From Conidiobolus incongruus B7586 (taxonomy: Eukaryota; Entomophthoromycota; Entomophthoromycetes; Entomophthorales; Conidiobolaceae): a stretch of 26,011 nt of DNA. The stretch covers positions 1 through 26,011 of the forward strand of contig JNEM01008566.1 in NCBI GenBank assembly GCA_000697335.1, given 5' to 3'. The notes beneath the pieces were generated by a model that was not told the origin of the DNA, searched no databases, and saw only the letters and a program-made list of their open reading frames with translations. The translations under genes and the position numbers were made by a program. The first letter of the stretch is position 1; every line of letters begins with the position of its first letter. Shown piece after piece: positions 1 to 11,749 of the stretch.

Positions 1-1476
1 ATCTATAAATAGTATATAATTTAAATTTTAGTGAAATCATTACTTTTATGATTTTATAATATAATTTTTTGTTTTATTAAAATAATATATTAATAATTCT
101 CTTAAAAATATATTTTAATTTATTTACTTATTATGTTATTTATTTTTTAATTTTATTTATTCAATATACTCTCAAAGATGAATTCAATAATCGTTAATAT
201 TTTGATAACAATTTTAATAATATTAATATATGATTAAAATACAAATATAGATACCATTAGTATTAATAATACTTGGTCTATTATTCTTAAATACATTTCA
301 CCATTAATTTTATATTCAATAAATAAAAATATTTAGAAAGTATTTGCAAAAAGGTATTTTATTAATAATATTAGATTAGCAATAAAATATATTTTAGTTT
401 ATTATTTGACTATATAGATAAATATAGGACTAAGATTTATAATCAATAGGAGAAATATCAACATTAGTTCAGGAATATGAATTAACTCTGCCTGTTCAAA
501 TAAAGTAATAAAATATTCAGTTGGTGAAATTTAATTTTATCATTATTATTAAATAAGAGATTTATGGAATATTTTCTTAAAAAATTCTATTACATGACTA
601 TAAAATATTTTATTCCTGGAAAGTAAAACTAAATTAATAGCTATATTTTTGAAATCATTCTAAGAAAAAAGAAATTTAATAAAGTTTAATATGAATAACT
701 GAAATGGGACAAGCAAAATTGATATAAATGGTATAATATTAATGATCAGATAAATCAAAATTTTTATAAAAAATTATTTGAAAGTATAATTGATTGATTT
801 TGATTAAAATTGTTTTACAATTAATTATTAATTCTAAAATTTATAATTTGGGTGTTTTTCATTATAGTTTAAGTGATCAATTAATATAAAATAATAAAGG
901 TATTTAAACCAATTTAATTTTTATTAAAAAATAAATTAATAATTAAAAATTTACATATTTATTTTCAGCTTATCAAAATATTATTAGTATTTAAAGGTTA
1001 ACAGTAAATAAAATATTACAGTAAAATATAGATGAATTTAAGATTTATATTTATACTTTCTTATTGATCTGGATTCATTGTAATTTAGTTTATCCAGTAA
1101 AATAAAAAATGATTAAAATTATGATAATATAAAAAAATTAATTTAAATTTAAGATAAATTTTATATTATATAATATTAGTGTTCGACACTTAATTATCAT
1201 TTATTTTAAAATTTATTGAATAATTTATAAATTTAAAATATTAAAAATTTAAAAAAAAATATTTAGAGTAGCATTTAGTAATAATAATAATAATAATAAT
1301 AATATATTGATACTAATTAAAAACTTTAGAAAAAAAATAAAATTAAAAAATTTCAAAATACTTCATAAGAATTAAAAAATAAGTATAAGAGGTATAATAT
1401 TTAAAGATATTAATGTTATTTAACAAAAAATGAAAATTGTGAAATAATTAAAAACAAGATTGAAAAACCAATCAGT
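1..1476. other. Gene-free A+T-rich spacer
   Basis: Very A+T-rich sequence with stops in all frames and no run of exon-like composition. Apart from a short TAA microsatellite near 1279 I see no gene, RNA or mobile element. Confidence 0.6.
1279..1304. repeat. TAA trinucleotide microsatellite
   Basis: About eight and a half uninterrupted TAA units lie in the spacer before the first tRNA-Val gene. Such tracts are expected in DNA of this composition. Confidence 0.8.
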
Positions 1477-1550
1477 TGATCTCGCTCAGATTCGAACTGA
1501 GGACCGTCTGTGTGTTAGACAGACGTGATAACCAACTACACCACGAGATC
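1477..1550 (-). tRNA. tRNA-Val (anticodon AAC), copy 1
   Basis: A full cloverleaf can be drawn on the minus strand. The acceptor stem is GATCTCG paired with CGAGATC, the anticodon loop is CTAACAC, the T arm is CTCAG-TTCGAAT-CTGAG and the discriminator base is A. The anticodon AAC (read as IAC after editing) decodes valine GTN codons. There is no intron. A five-T Pol III terminator on the minus strand lies at 1467-1463, about ten bases past the gene. The sequence is identical to the copies at 4938, 11431 and 11750, but the 5' flank is unrelated to theirs. Confidence 0.97.
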
Positions 1551-2544
1551 TTATTTGCTAGTACATATTATTAAAATTAATTTTTTCAATTTTGATATAA
1601 TTCTATTTTATCACTTATTTTTCATTATACATATTGTTTTCACTCTTTATCATTCGATACAATTTCATATTTCAGACTATCTCAAACTTAACTAATATAT
1701 ATTGCAATTAATTCTCCATTGCTTGAAACTTTAACTAATTTTCATATTTATTTTTTGTTATTATTCTAAATTAATTTACTCTTATCAGCCATATTTATTT
1801 TTATATAATGCTGTATTTGTGAATGCCAAAATATAATATTAGACATGATTTTTTTCAACCATTAGATAAAATAATTGTATTGAATTTTATCAACTATCAA
1901 ATTTGTACTGTTTTAGTGCCAAATCTTCTGATCAAATATATTATTCTATACTCAATCAATATTTAACAATATCAAATTATATTATTTATTTTTACTAATT
2001 ACTATGTATTTTTAATCCTTGTAATAATATTTAATTTTATATTATTTGATGATATGTTAATATTATATCAATAGTCATATTTGAATACAATTGCCAGTTA
2101 GAGGATTATTATTTCGATTAATTATTTTCACAATAATTAATATGAATATAATTCAAAAATATTTAATGATTAAAATATCTCATATATAATTCAATTTAAT
2201 TGAAGAATTTATATTTTTTTTTCTATTAATCTTAAAATATAATTTTTTTTATTTTTGAAAATATAGTAATTCAAAGTTGATTACACCAATTATAGTAAAA
2301 TTGAGCATGATAAAACTCAACAATTTAAAATTGTATTTCAGCAAAAATTTTAATTGGTCAATTTATATGTTTTCTGATTTCATATTACAAGAATCCCATA
2401 ATAATCTATCCCATTTTCTTCTATTTATAAATTTTTACAATGAGGAAATAATTTAATTGCACATTTTTTTCAGAATTAATTATTTTTATAAAATTTGCCA
2501 AATTAAATAATATCCACAAATTGAGAGATTAAAATAATATAAAG
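1551..2544. other. Spacer between tRNA-Val and DPH3
   Basis: About 1 kb of A+T-rich sequence between a leftward tRNA and the rightward DPH3 gene. It should hold the DPH3 promoter, but no specific element can be defended in such uniform sequence. Confidence 0.55.
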
Positions 2545-2921
2545 ATGACTTCCTTTTACGACGAAATAGAGATTGAAGATATGGAATTTGACGAAACTAA
2601 CGACCTCTACTTTTATCCATGCCCTTGTGGTGACCGATTCGAAATTACTAGAGTATATTTATGATATATTCAAATTATATATAATTTACTCATTCAATAT
2701 TATTTTAGGAAGAATTATTTGATGGTGAAGAAATTGGTAGATGTCCAAGTTGTTCACTAATTATTCGTGTTATTTACGACCCTGTAAGTTAAATTTTAAA
2801 TAATTTTATTTTCAATATATTTATATATATTACTTTCTTTTAGGATGAATTCACAAGGGATGATGAAGATGACGAAGTAATGGAATTTAAACTGGACACT
2901 TCTATTACTGTTAACAACTAA
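2545..2921 (+). CDS. DPH3: Diphthamide biosynthesis protein 3 (CSL zinc finger)
   Basis: Exons 2545-2652, 2709-2783 and 2844-2921 join in phase 0 to give an 86-residue protein, close to the usual 80 to 90 for this family. The introns are 56 and 60 nt with GTATAT and GTAAGT donors and TAG acceptors. The protein opens [16 protein letters not shown] and carries the metal-binding pairs Cys26-x-Cys28 (PCPCGDRF) and Cys48-x-x-Cys51 (GRCPSCS), the signature of the CSL-type zinc finger. In the family, Dph3 (Kti11) is the small iron-binding electron donor for the Dph1-Dph2 radical enzyme. That enzyme starts diphthamide formation on elongation factor 2. Dph3 also works with Elongator in tRNA wobble-uridine modification. 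The C terminus is acidic (DDEDDE), as is common in fungal members. A possible AATAAA lies at 3097-3102. Confidence 0.95.
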
Positions 2922-3517
2922 TTCAACATTCTTGATTATTTTCATCTCATCATTTAATACCATCCAACTACTAGTATTTTTATTATCACCAATTGTTATA
3001 TAGATAATCCAATATCATTCAAAGCTGCTATTGCTTGCGATTTTATTTAAGCATAGCTTATTATTACCAATATTTAATTATACACATTTTCATATGAATA
3101 AATAGCTTTTTACAATAGTTTTATTTTTTTAACTACTATTATAATACAAATCATTATATATATTTCTATTGAAGTTATAATGATAGAAGCTTTCACCTTT
3201 CATATTCAATAATAAAATAATAATTTTAATTATTCAACACATAATATATTAATTCTATTTATCAAAAATTAAATCAATCTGAAATTCAATGTTTATGATG
3301 ATTAGTTAGAAGTCCTTGCATTATTAAATTAGATACTTATATTAAAAATCAATAATCATAAATATATTGAAAAATATAATTTTAACACTTAATAAATATA
3401 TTATATAGCAATATAACTAATAATATGAAAAAATAATTTTGCTTAATTTCAATAAAATTATAAAAAAACTATAAATAATAATGATTTATTCGCTAAACTA
3501 ATGGTTAACAATCAATT
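2922..3517. other. Convergent 3' spacer between DPH3 and MED7
   Basis: The two flanking genes converge here, so this holds their 3' untranslated ends. One AATAAA on the plus strand at 3097-3102 could serve DPH3. I see nothing else. Confidence 0.5.
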
Positions 3518-4676
3518 TTAAATCAAATTTAATTTATTTAAAATATTTAGATTAAATTGATTATCTAATAAATTTTTTACATTTATATCGGTTTGATAAT
3601 TTAATAATTTGTGTAATTCCGATGTACTCGATTTTTTAATCCTTTTTACAACCGTTGTAGATTGTCGAGTTTCATAAGTGATTTCACTGGCGTTATCCAT
3701 ATCAATTTCACTCTCTATTTCATTTTCTTCTTCGTACGTTGATTCGTCGTCGGTTGATAACTCTTCTTTCTATAATTTTTATTAATATGGGTGTTTCATT
3801 ATAAAAATAGCTGGATAGTTACTGTATGCGAAGTTTTTAAATCGTTGATCTGATTTAAAAAATTAATTTCGAATCTATTAATTAAGATGAATTGATTCTA
3901 TTAATGAAAATATTATTATTGTTATTATAATATTTTAATACTCTTTCAAATTGGTTATTTTTTCTTCAGTTTGATTTAATTGATTATTTAATAATATTTT
4001 AAAATGTTCTAAAGCCTATTAATTATAAATAATCAATATAATATATGATGTTGACGTAATCGAATTACTTGTATTGGTCTGAAATCGTTAACCAATTCTA
4101 ACATATTGGATAAACATTCTTTAATTTCTAATTTACAACTCTCACTCTATAATTAAAAACTCAAATTAGTTAATAGTGAAATACATAATATTAAACTATT
4201 TACTTGTATTGGATTAATACTCAATATTTGAATTAATGTTAAATAATTAAATATTAAACTTTTATTTAATCTTTTCAAATTTTTTAACTTGTCTAAATAA
4301 AAAAAATTAATAAATTGAAAAAGAACTAGAAATATAATATTAAATCAAAATTGTTTACTTTACTTTGATATTCTTTGCAACTAGTGGTTGATAAATTTTT
4401 TAATTCGTTAACCGAATTATTTTCTAGCTTTGATAAAAACATTAATAAAAATGAGTTTAATTGTGTTAAATACATATTTACTGTTCTTTCACTACCAAAC
4501 ATTTTAAATTCGTTCACTTTGGGATATTGGGGAGGTAATAAATGTTCGATTTCGTCAGTCGAATTATCACTAGAAATCGAATCTAAGGCTTTTTCAATTA
4601 AATTCATATGATAATCTGTATATTCCTCAAAATATATAGGTGGTAATGGCCATGCTGAAGTGTGTTGATTATTCAT
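3518..4676 (-). CDS. MED7: Mediator complex subunit 7
   Basis: Six exons on the minus strand (4676-4364, 4292-4204, 4146-4069, 4015-3942, 3874-3823, 3769-3518) keep frame and give 285 residues. The introns are 53 to 71 nt. Residues 7-20 (SAWPLPPIYFEEYT) match the proline-rich start of Med7, and residues 46-61 carry the LLPPQYP...FG motif. Exon 2 (LKRLNKSLIFNYLTLIQIL) and the end of exon 3 (LVNDFRPIQ) match the family's L-nk-L and LNEYRPHQ stretches. Residues 161-202 would be the coiled coil that pairs with Med21. In the family, Med7 sits in the middle module of Mediator, which links activators to RNA polymerase II. Unusual is the last exon: an acidic stretch (DDESTYEEENEIESE), then a lysine and leucine/asparagine-rich tail not typical of Med7, which is usually nearer 200 to 250 residues. 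The 3' border of exon 3 is the least certain, because two residues expected after RPIQ are missing. The start codon is 262 bp from the divergent tRNA-Val at 4938. Confidence 0.8.
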
Positions 4677-4937
4677 TTTAAAATATTAAATAGTACAATT
4701 ATGAAATTTTAATATGTATAGTTTGAATTAAATATTTCTTTTAAATTTATATGTGAAATTAAATAAAAATTGAAAAGTGAATGTTGAACAATGGATTAAA
4801 AGCTGGTATAGGGGAAAATATGGGTGATGACTGATGGATTTTGAATAATATATTGAGAATGATTAAATCCCACAAATTTAAATTGATATAATTATTAAAA
4901 TTGTAAATATTGGTGATACTATTTATATAAAATTTGA

Positions 4938-5011
4938 GATCTCGTGGTGTAGTTGGTTATCACGTCTGTCTAACACACAGACGGTCCTCAGTTCGAATCT
5001 GAGCGAGATCA
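4938..5011 (+). tRNA. tRNA-Val (anticodon AAC), copy 2
   Basis: The sequence is the same as the 1477 copy in all bases including discriminator A. A TATA-like stretch (TTTATATAAAATTT) lies just upstream and a four-T run at 5025-5028 can act as terminator. It is divergent from MED7, so the 261 bp between them must hold both promoters. Confidence 0.97.
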
Positions 5012-5938
5012 TTTCAGTTGACTCTTTTATATCTTTCATTTTGTTCTTTTATCAATATTGAACATTATTTTAAATTGATATAATATATAATTTATAAACA
5101 ATATTTTTTCTACTTTAATAATACAAATTGAGTAATCTTTAATAATATTAATATAAACCCATTTTATTTCTACTAATTCTCATTTCTAAATCAGTAATGA
5201 TAAGACACTAATTTTAAAATTTAATAATGTTATCATTTATTATTTAACTTTCATTTTATTCCGAGCATGTTATCGATCTATCTTGAATGAATAGGAAACA
5301 AATATTTAGTACTACAAATTTTATTTTAACACATGAGCAATGTTGTTTCAAAATATTTTAGACAATATTGATCGCTAACTATAGTTTATAATTCAAAAAT
5401 CATTAAATACAACTAATATCAGTTGCTATAGTTCATAAATTGAAATATTTTTATATTATGGCTATTAACAATGACAATTTTTAAGTATTTAAAGCCATAA
5501 AAAATCTCTTCTTTCAATATCTATTTAATATTGCATAAATATCAAAAAATCACGAGCTTTTTATTTACTACCAAAATTTACTTATATAACTTAAAATTCT
5601 CACCAAATTCAATATAAATCAACATCAATTCATAATAACTAAAATTTATTTTTAATTCCCAAAAAGCCTTTGATTTGATTAAAGTTGGAACAATTTGAAT
5701 TGATCAAGAATCAGGATCGATGAAACTTATTACTCTTTTATTAACATATCCCAATTTATATTAGTGTATTAAAGTTCATATTATTATTTTTGATTACATC
5801 AGTTATTTTATTGAATCATTTTTTCAATATCGTCATTAATTTCTACTTTTTCTCTTTTTATTTAGTTGAATTAGCTTTATTTTATATTTTGGATTTTTTT
5901 TTAATTGATAAACTGATAGTAATTTTTGATTTTTATAA
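5012..5938. other. Spacer upstream of PEX16
   Basis: Gene-free A+T-rich sequence. It ends in the 5' region of PEX16. No conserved element or extra exon could be supported. Confidence 0.5.
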
Positions 5939-7329
5939 ATGAATAAAATTAACGCCTGGTAAGTTTGTAATGATATTATATTAATTCAATATATTTGTCA
6001 GATTTTTTTAAAAAAATTAAATTTAAAATTATTTTATTAACCAGTCACTAACAAATTTTACTAGGACGAGTGAAATAGACCATAATTTCAATAAATTATT
6101 TTCAAAATATGAAAATTTCGTTTTATCTAATAGTTCCAACGTTAATAATATCGAATCGGGTTTGAGAACTTTGACCTATATTTTGCCTGGTAAATATTTT
6201 TAATTAATAGTTATTGCTGGGAAGTATTCATTTTTTAATATATGATTGGTTTGTAGGTCGTTTTCAAGATGCCGAATTCGCTTCTGAAGCTTGTAAATAT
6301 CAATTTATGTTATTATTTATTGAATTGTTTTACTTATTCTTTGCTTAGTATTTTCTTTACTTAACTTAATAAGTTTATATCATGATTCCATACTCGATAA
6401 AGCTAGTACCAAGCCACCTCATGACGGTTCCATAGCTAGTACATTCAATCGTTATACACGTTATCTCGTACGTAGTTCCAAAGTATTTAGAAATTTGGCA
6501 TACACTCTAAGTGTTTTGGAAAATATTGAAGTATTATTAGAAATGATGATTATTAAGAGAGTTGGACAAAATAAGAAGTGGAAATGGATTACCTTGATAG
6601 AGCTTGTCAAGTATGTTTTATTTTTTGTAATATTGATGTATCATGTTGACTGTTTATTATTTTAGATTGTTATTGAGATTAAGTTTATTGAATATATCCA
6701 AAAATAAAACTTTAATCTGGCCCTGTCATCCTGAACGCCAACGCCAGCCTGTCTACGAAGTTGATGATATCTCTGATCCTAGTCACTCATGGACTGGTGG
6801 TCGTGTTAGAGTGAATCATCCAACCATTTCCAGTATGAAGAACTCCGATCAACGTTTAGATATTCAGGGTTTCCTTGTCTCTAAGGTCTTGAACCCCCAC
6901 ACTGCCAGACGTCCTCAGGATTTAGTCAGAAACTTGAAAGGTATTGGCTTACTTGCTGAGTACTTATTCTTATTGCGACCTATTTCTCACATTCTTCTCA
7001 TCCGCAAATTTGGCGTCAAATCATGGAAGCCATGGCTAATTACTTTATTAATGGACATCGCCAGTAGATTATTATCTAACAGCCACATACAGGCGACTGG
7101 AGGCTTCGACAAACTCACCATCCTCGAAAAGGAAGAGAGACGTCGTCGTCTTTGGTTATTTGGCTACTACCTCCTCAAGCATCCCTTCTACGATGTTTTC
7201 ACCAAGTACCGTCTATTACAATTCATCGATTCTACGAGAGATCGAGCACTATTGGGATTCTTTTCGAATATGCTCAGCGATTACTTACCACTTTGGGAGA
7301 ATTATTTCTTTTACACTTCAGCTTCTTAA
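5939..7329 (+). CDS. PEX16: Peroxisomal membrane protein Pex16 (peroxin-16)
   Basis: Five exons (5939-5958, 6065-6189, 6257-6292, 6349-6610, 6666-7329) join in frame to 368 residues, within the range of fungal and animal Pex16. The introns are 106, 67, 56 and 55 nt. The N-terminal part reads FSKYENFVLSNSSNVN and then IESGLRTLTYILPGRFQDAE, which matches the conserved Pex16 start (YE-FV--N-----IES-LR-L-Y-LPGRF). The last exon holds two hydrophobic stretches (around LLAEYLFLLRPISHILLI and PWLITLLMDIASRLL) and a basic KEERRRRLWLFGYYLLKHPFY segment typical of the family C terminus. In characterised species Pex16 is an integral membrane protein that helps bring peroxisomal membrane proteins in, often via the ER and with Pex3 and Pex19. 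Exon 1 carries only six full codons, so the start depends on the GTAAGT donor at 5959 and is less certain than the rest. Confidence 0.92.
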
Positions 7330-8621
7330 AGTCAAAATACAGTAATATATTCTCACTTATTAATTTTATCTTTGTCTGATACTCTCATGTTTTTCAGTTT
7401 AAATTTTTCATTGCATATATTTAATATATATATTTAAAAATATTGAATATAACTATGTGTGTATGATTCAAAAAGATATCAATATGTATATTCTTTAATT
7501 TGTGTTTATTCACTTCTCTTGTTTTTAAAATTTATATCACTATATTATATCAATAATTTTAATAATTATTTAATGCAAGTAACCAAATAATATCTCATTA
7601 ATGTTGACATCTTATAATCATTTCATCATTAACAAATAATTCAAAGATACTTATATATTTTAAATATCGTTTTCAAAATATATACTCATGATATTATAGT
7701 TTTATAATTTATCTTTGTATTCATTTTTGGAGTGTTTATTAAACTTTAATGTAATTAATTGTGGGGGAAATAGTTCTAAATTCGAAGTTGAATCACCTCC
7801 AAACAATGCTGAAAAATCCATTAATAATTGATGTCAATTGAAAATTAAAGGTATATATTGTTTTATTAAAAGTACTCAAATACTATGACACCTTAATAAT
7901 AATACTATACATTGACCATCTGCTATAAGCTATAATAATTGATACATAGATAAAATATATAATTACATTTTATCTTATCACCAAATTCCAAATTTGCAAC
8001 TATAACAAATATTTATAAGAAATGTTAAAAAGTGGTAATTGAACTGTAAAATATTTACAATAAATATTAAGGAAATGAATAACTTGAAATATCACATATC
8101 GGATACTATTCAAAGCGCAGGTAAAGATAGGAAGATCCTTAACAACATTTTAAAAATGTAAATCAATATGAACGACTGTTAAAAAAACTCCACTCTAAAC
8201 TCAATCGGGTGATTGTTGGGGAAATTTAATAAAATTGAATTATAATCATAGTTTGAGATTGAATATCCACAATTAAAGTATAAGTGTAGTATTTGAACGA
8301 TTTCATTAGTAGTCATCGAATGATCTTATCAAGCATCAATTCTCACACACATGTAATAACTCTGGTAAATTATAAAATTATTTTTATTATCCTAATCGAG
8401 TATTAAAGTGAAAAAAATTTAAATCAGGAAAAATTCAATTTTTGAATCTTGACCCTTTTCATTTAAATACGGTTAAATGAATATTTAATTCTTTTGTTTC
8501 TTAAATTCATTAAATTATTTCGCATTTTTCAACTTTATTATTAATAATAGATAATATTAATTATAATAATTTTTAACTAAAAAATAATTTAAATAATTGT
8601 TAAAAATTAAAATAGTTTATA
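7330..8621. other. Spacer between PEX16 and the AVT-type transporter
   Basis: Mostly A+T-rich and gene-free. Two small patches are less A+T-rich. One is a 39-codon minus-strand reading frame at 7821-7702 starting MDFSALFGGDS. The other, around 8075-8235, holds a 28-codon plus-strand frame (MNNLKYHISDTIQSAGKD...). Neither has family support. The second could lie in an untranslated leader of the downstream gene. Confidence 0.45.
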
Positions 8622-10705
8622 ATGGATATCCCTAATTCCAAACGTGACAGTAATGTGGATAAATCTCATTACACTCCAAGATCCCGATCTGCTTCTCCCG
8701 TTCAACTCACTTTAGACTTACCTCCGAATGCTAGAGAGAGGGTTTTTAGGGACGGAAATTTCAGTCCTGCCATTTCTTACAATAGTCGCAATAGCTATTT
8801 GAGAAATAGTCCTCAAATCCCTGCGCCCATTACCGATATGTTAAATGACGAAGGCAATGTCGGCTCTTTACCCAACGTCCTTCCGGAAGACGAAGCTGCC
8901 AAAGTAGTCAAACTTCACCTTGTTACAAATGAAGATGCCAGTTCTTATATGTCCGATGTTGCCAGTGAAGATGATTATACCACATCGCATCATCTCCAAG
9001 GCGGTAGTATCACGAGAGATATTTACAAGTGGCAAGAAGATTACGAAAATCAAGTTAGAATTCGTCGTTCTCAATCATTTCACGCCCTTTCTGACGCCGA
9101 AAATGGTGAAAACGTTTCGAGTTTATTAACACCGGGAGGTTTTCGAAGAAACTTTTTGGTTCAAAAAGCTATTCAGGAAGGTAGACAACCTCCCAATTTA
9201 TTAACCAATAACTTTATCGATTTCTTGGCACTTTACGGTCATTTCGCCGGTGATTACTATCCTAGTGACGATGAATACGACGAGGAAGAGGGCGATGAAG
9301 AGGAAGGTGATCGTGGTTTGGGTACTTCTACAATTGATGAAACTACCCCTCTCAATAGAACTACAGAAAGAGTGAAACAACCTCCACCCGCTCAAGGGAC
9401 GGCATCCCCAAGGAAGGTTTTCTTCTTATTGATGAAGAGTTTTGTGGGTACTGGTGTACTCTTTTTACCAAAATCTTTCTATAACGGTGGTATGTTGTTT
9501 AGTACAATTTGTCTTATTACAGTAGCTTATCTTTCCCTTTATTGTATGCTTTTACTTATTGAGAGTCACAACATAGTTGGAGGCAGTTTTGGTGATATAG
9601 GTAAAAAATTATACGGTAGATATGCTAGATATTCTGTACTTGGTTCTATTGTATTATCTCAGGTAATTATTATTATTATTATTATTATTTTGGATTATTA
9701 ACTCATTTTTTAATACATTAGTTGGGTTTCTGTTGTGCTTACACAGTATTTGTTGGTAAAAATCTTAAAGAATTAATTGCATCTGTAACCAATTGCAAAT
9801 TCAACCCACCACTTGGATGGTTTATTTTTATCCAATTAGTTGTGTATATCCCTATGGCTATGGTTCGAAAAATTAAATATTTTTCATTAGCTGCACTTAT
9901 TGCTGATGTATTCATTCTTGCTGGTTTGGGATATCTTTACTATTATGACATTAACAAACTTACTACATTGGGCATGGCTCATATTGAGTTATTCAATCCT
10001 GAAAATTTTGCTTTAATGATTGGTACTGCTATCTTTACATTTGAAGGAATTGGTTTAGTCTTGCCCATTGCAGAATCTATGAAAGAACCCAAAAAATTCC
10101 CCAAAGTTCTTTCTCTCACCGTTTTCTTATCTGTTGCCATTTTCCTTTCGGTTGCTATTTTATGCTATGCTACTTTCGGTGACCAAGTCCAAACTGTAGT
10201 TCTTTTAAATCTCCCATCTGGAGAACCTCAAGTGCAAATGGTCCAATTCCTCTATGCCTTAGCAATTACCTTTTCAGTACCTCTTCAATTATTCCCTGCA
10301 TTGAGAATTTTAGAAAGCGGTCTATTCCCTAGAAGATCAGGAAAGCAACAGCCAATAGTGAAGTGGCAAAAGAATATCTTCCGCGCCGGTCTTGTTTTGT
10401 TCTTCGCCTCTATCGCCTTCTTTGGATCCAACAACTTGGATCGTATGGTGTCCCTCATTGGTGCATTTGCCTGTGTTCCCCTCTGCTTCATTTACCCAGC
10501 CATTTTCCATTACAAAGCCATAACATCCGTCTCAGAATCTAGATTGAGAAGTGCACCAATTCCTGTGAGTTACGGTCGCCTCCAACAAATTAAGGACCTC
10601 ATCCTCTTCTTTCTTGGTATCGTCATGATGATTTACGTCACTTACGTTACCGTCCAAAACTGGGGTGGCAGTCCTGAGGAAATTCCCGGCATCTGCGACA
10701 ACTAA
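8622..10705 (+). CDS. Vacuolar amino acid transporter, AVT3/AVT4 type (AAAP family)
   Basis: Exon 1 (8622-9662) ends at residue 347 (Gln) and exon 2 (9722-10705) continues in phase 0, giving 674 residues. Yeast Avt3 and Avt4 are about 690 to 710. A long hydrophilic N-terminal region of roughly 260 residues precedes the membrane part and contains an acidic cluster near residues 215-232 (DDEYDEEEGDEEEGD). The transporter core begins KVFFLLMKSFVGTGVLFLPK, a hallmark of the AAAP Avt3/4 branch. It continues with SFGDIGKKLYG, GFCCAYTVFVGKNL and AIFTFEGIGLVLPI, and has about ten to eleven hydrophobic segments to the C terminus. Family members export neutral amino acids from the vacuole to the cytosol, which would be its likely role. 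The 59-nt intron contains an ATT microsatellite right after the donor. AATAAA at 10787-10792, 82 nt past the stop, is a plausible poly(A) signal. AVT3 and AVT4 cannot be told apart here. Confidence 0.93.
9664..9690. repeat. ATT microsatellite inside the AVT-type transporter intron
   Basis: Eight or so ATT units fill the first half of the 59-nt intron, starting three bases after the donor. Read through, they would add an isoleucine run before a stop, so splicing is needed for the full transporter. Confidence 0.8.
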
Positions 10706-11430
10706 ATTTCATCCAGCATCTCTCAACCTTATATTACTACTAATCTTTACCAATTTATTCAACGCTTAGCTCAATTCAATAATTTCAATAAAATTTTAAT
10801 TTGTCTTTAGACTATATATCTATTTGCTTTGGGTTCAACCACAATTTTTATTGAATTTTAAAAATACAAATATTTTTATTAAATTCGATTAATTTAAATA
10901 CAAATTATAATTTCAAAATAAATTGAAGATGAATTTCTAATTAGAATAAAAATATCATCAAACAATATTAAAAATCACCATAATTTTAATGTAAGTTAAA
11001 TATTTAACAATATTGATACTAAAGTAATATGATTTAATTACTGGATTAATATTTATATTGTACTGTATCAAAAAATTTCTTAGCGCATATATTTGTGGTT
11101 AATTTTAATGATTTTTTATTGCCCTTTGTGTAATTGATGCTTTTTTTTAATTTTTATCATTCATTGTTTTGATTAATATTATTATTTAATTTATTTATAA
11201 CAAATATCAATTTTAGTAAGATTAAGAAAAGATGTTAATGATAATTAAATTAGGAAAAGGTATATTAATTAAATAAATATTTCAGTAATAGAATTATAAA
11301 TAATGGTTGCTCAAGTATTAATAATATAAATTTAAGATATTGAAAATGTATTAGTATATAAATATATATATATATATATATTGATATTGAAAAAATTATT
11401 TCAGATATAGATAATAATATTTCTGAATGA
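10706..11430. other. 3' spacer of the AVT-type gene
   Basis: Holds the likely poly(A) signal at 10787-10792 and a TA dinucleotide run at about 11362-11381. Otherwise it is gene-free, A+T-rich sequence leading to tRNA-Val copy 3. Confidence 0.5.
10787..10792 (+). promoter_or_regulatory. Possible poly(A) signal of the AVT-type gene
   Basis: AATAAA placed 82 nt after the stop codon in a stretch that turns from exon-like to spacer composition. In DNA this rich in A+T the hexamer is often fortuitous. Confidence 0.4.
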
Positions 11431-11504
11431 GATCTCGTGGTGTAGTTGGTTATCACGTCTGTCTAACACACAGACGGTCCTCAGTTCGAATCTGAGCGAG
11501 ATCA
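11431..11504 (+). tRNA. tRNA-Val (anticodon AAC), copy 3
   Basis: Identical in sequence to copies 1, 2 and 4, with discriminator A. Strong T runs begin five bases downstream (11509-11513, then 11515 onward), a good Pol III terminator. It faces copy 4 across a 245-nt gap. Confidence 0.97.
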
Positions 11505-11749
11505 GGTATTTTTATTTTTTTTGTTATATATTAACAATTGTAGGTTTAATATTATTGAATATCACTAGTTTATTTGGATATTTTGTAAATAAAATTTAAG
11601 TAGATATATTAGAATATTGTAATCAAATAATATTTTATCTAATTTAGAGAGTAGCGAAAAGTTGAAAATAACATTTACAATTTTCATTGTTCAATTAAAA
11701 CATACACTTAAAAATTAATTTTCAAAAATATTAATACGATAAAAATTAA

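Noticed and set aside
4375-4611. Plus-strand frame of 78 codons
   Set aside because: It is antisense to MED7 exon 1, which has clear family motifs.
8075-8161. 28-codon plus-strand frame upstream of the transporter gene
   Set aside because: Too short and without similarity; it may be part of a leader or chance.
11265-11456. Minus-strand frame of 63 codons
   Set aside because: It is built from a TA run (Ile-Tyr repeat) and runs into tRNA-Val copy 3.
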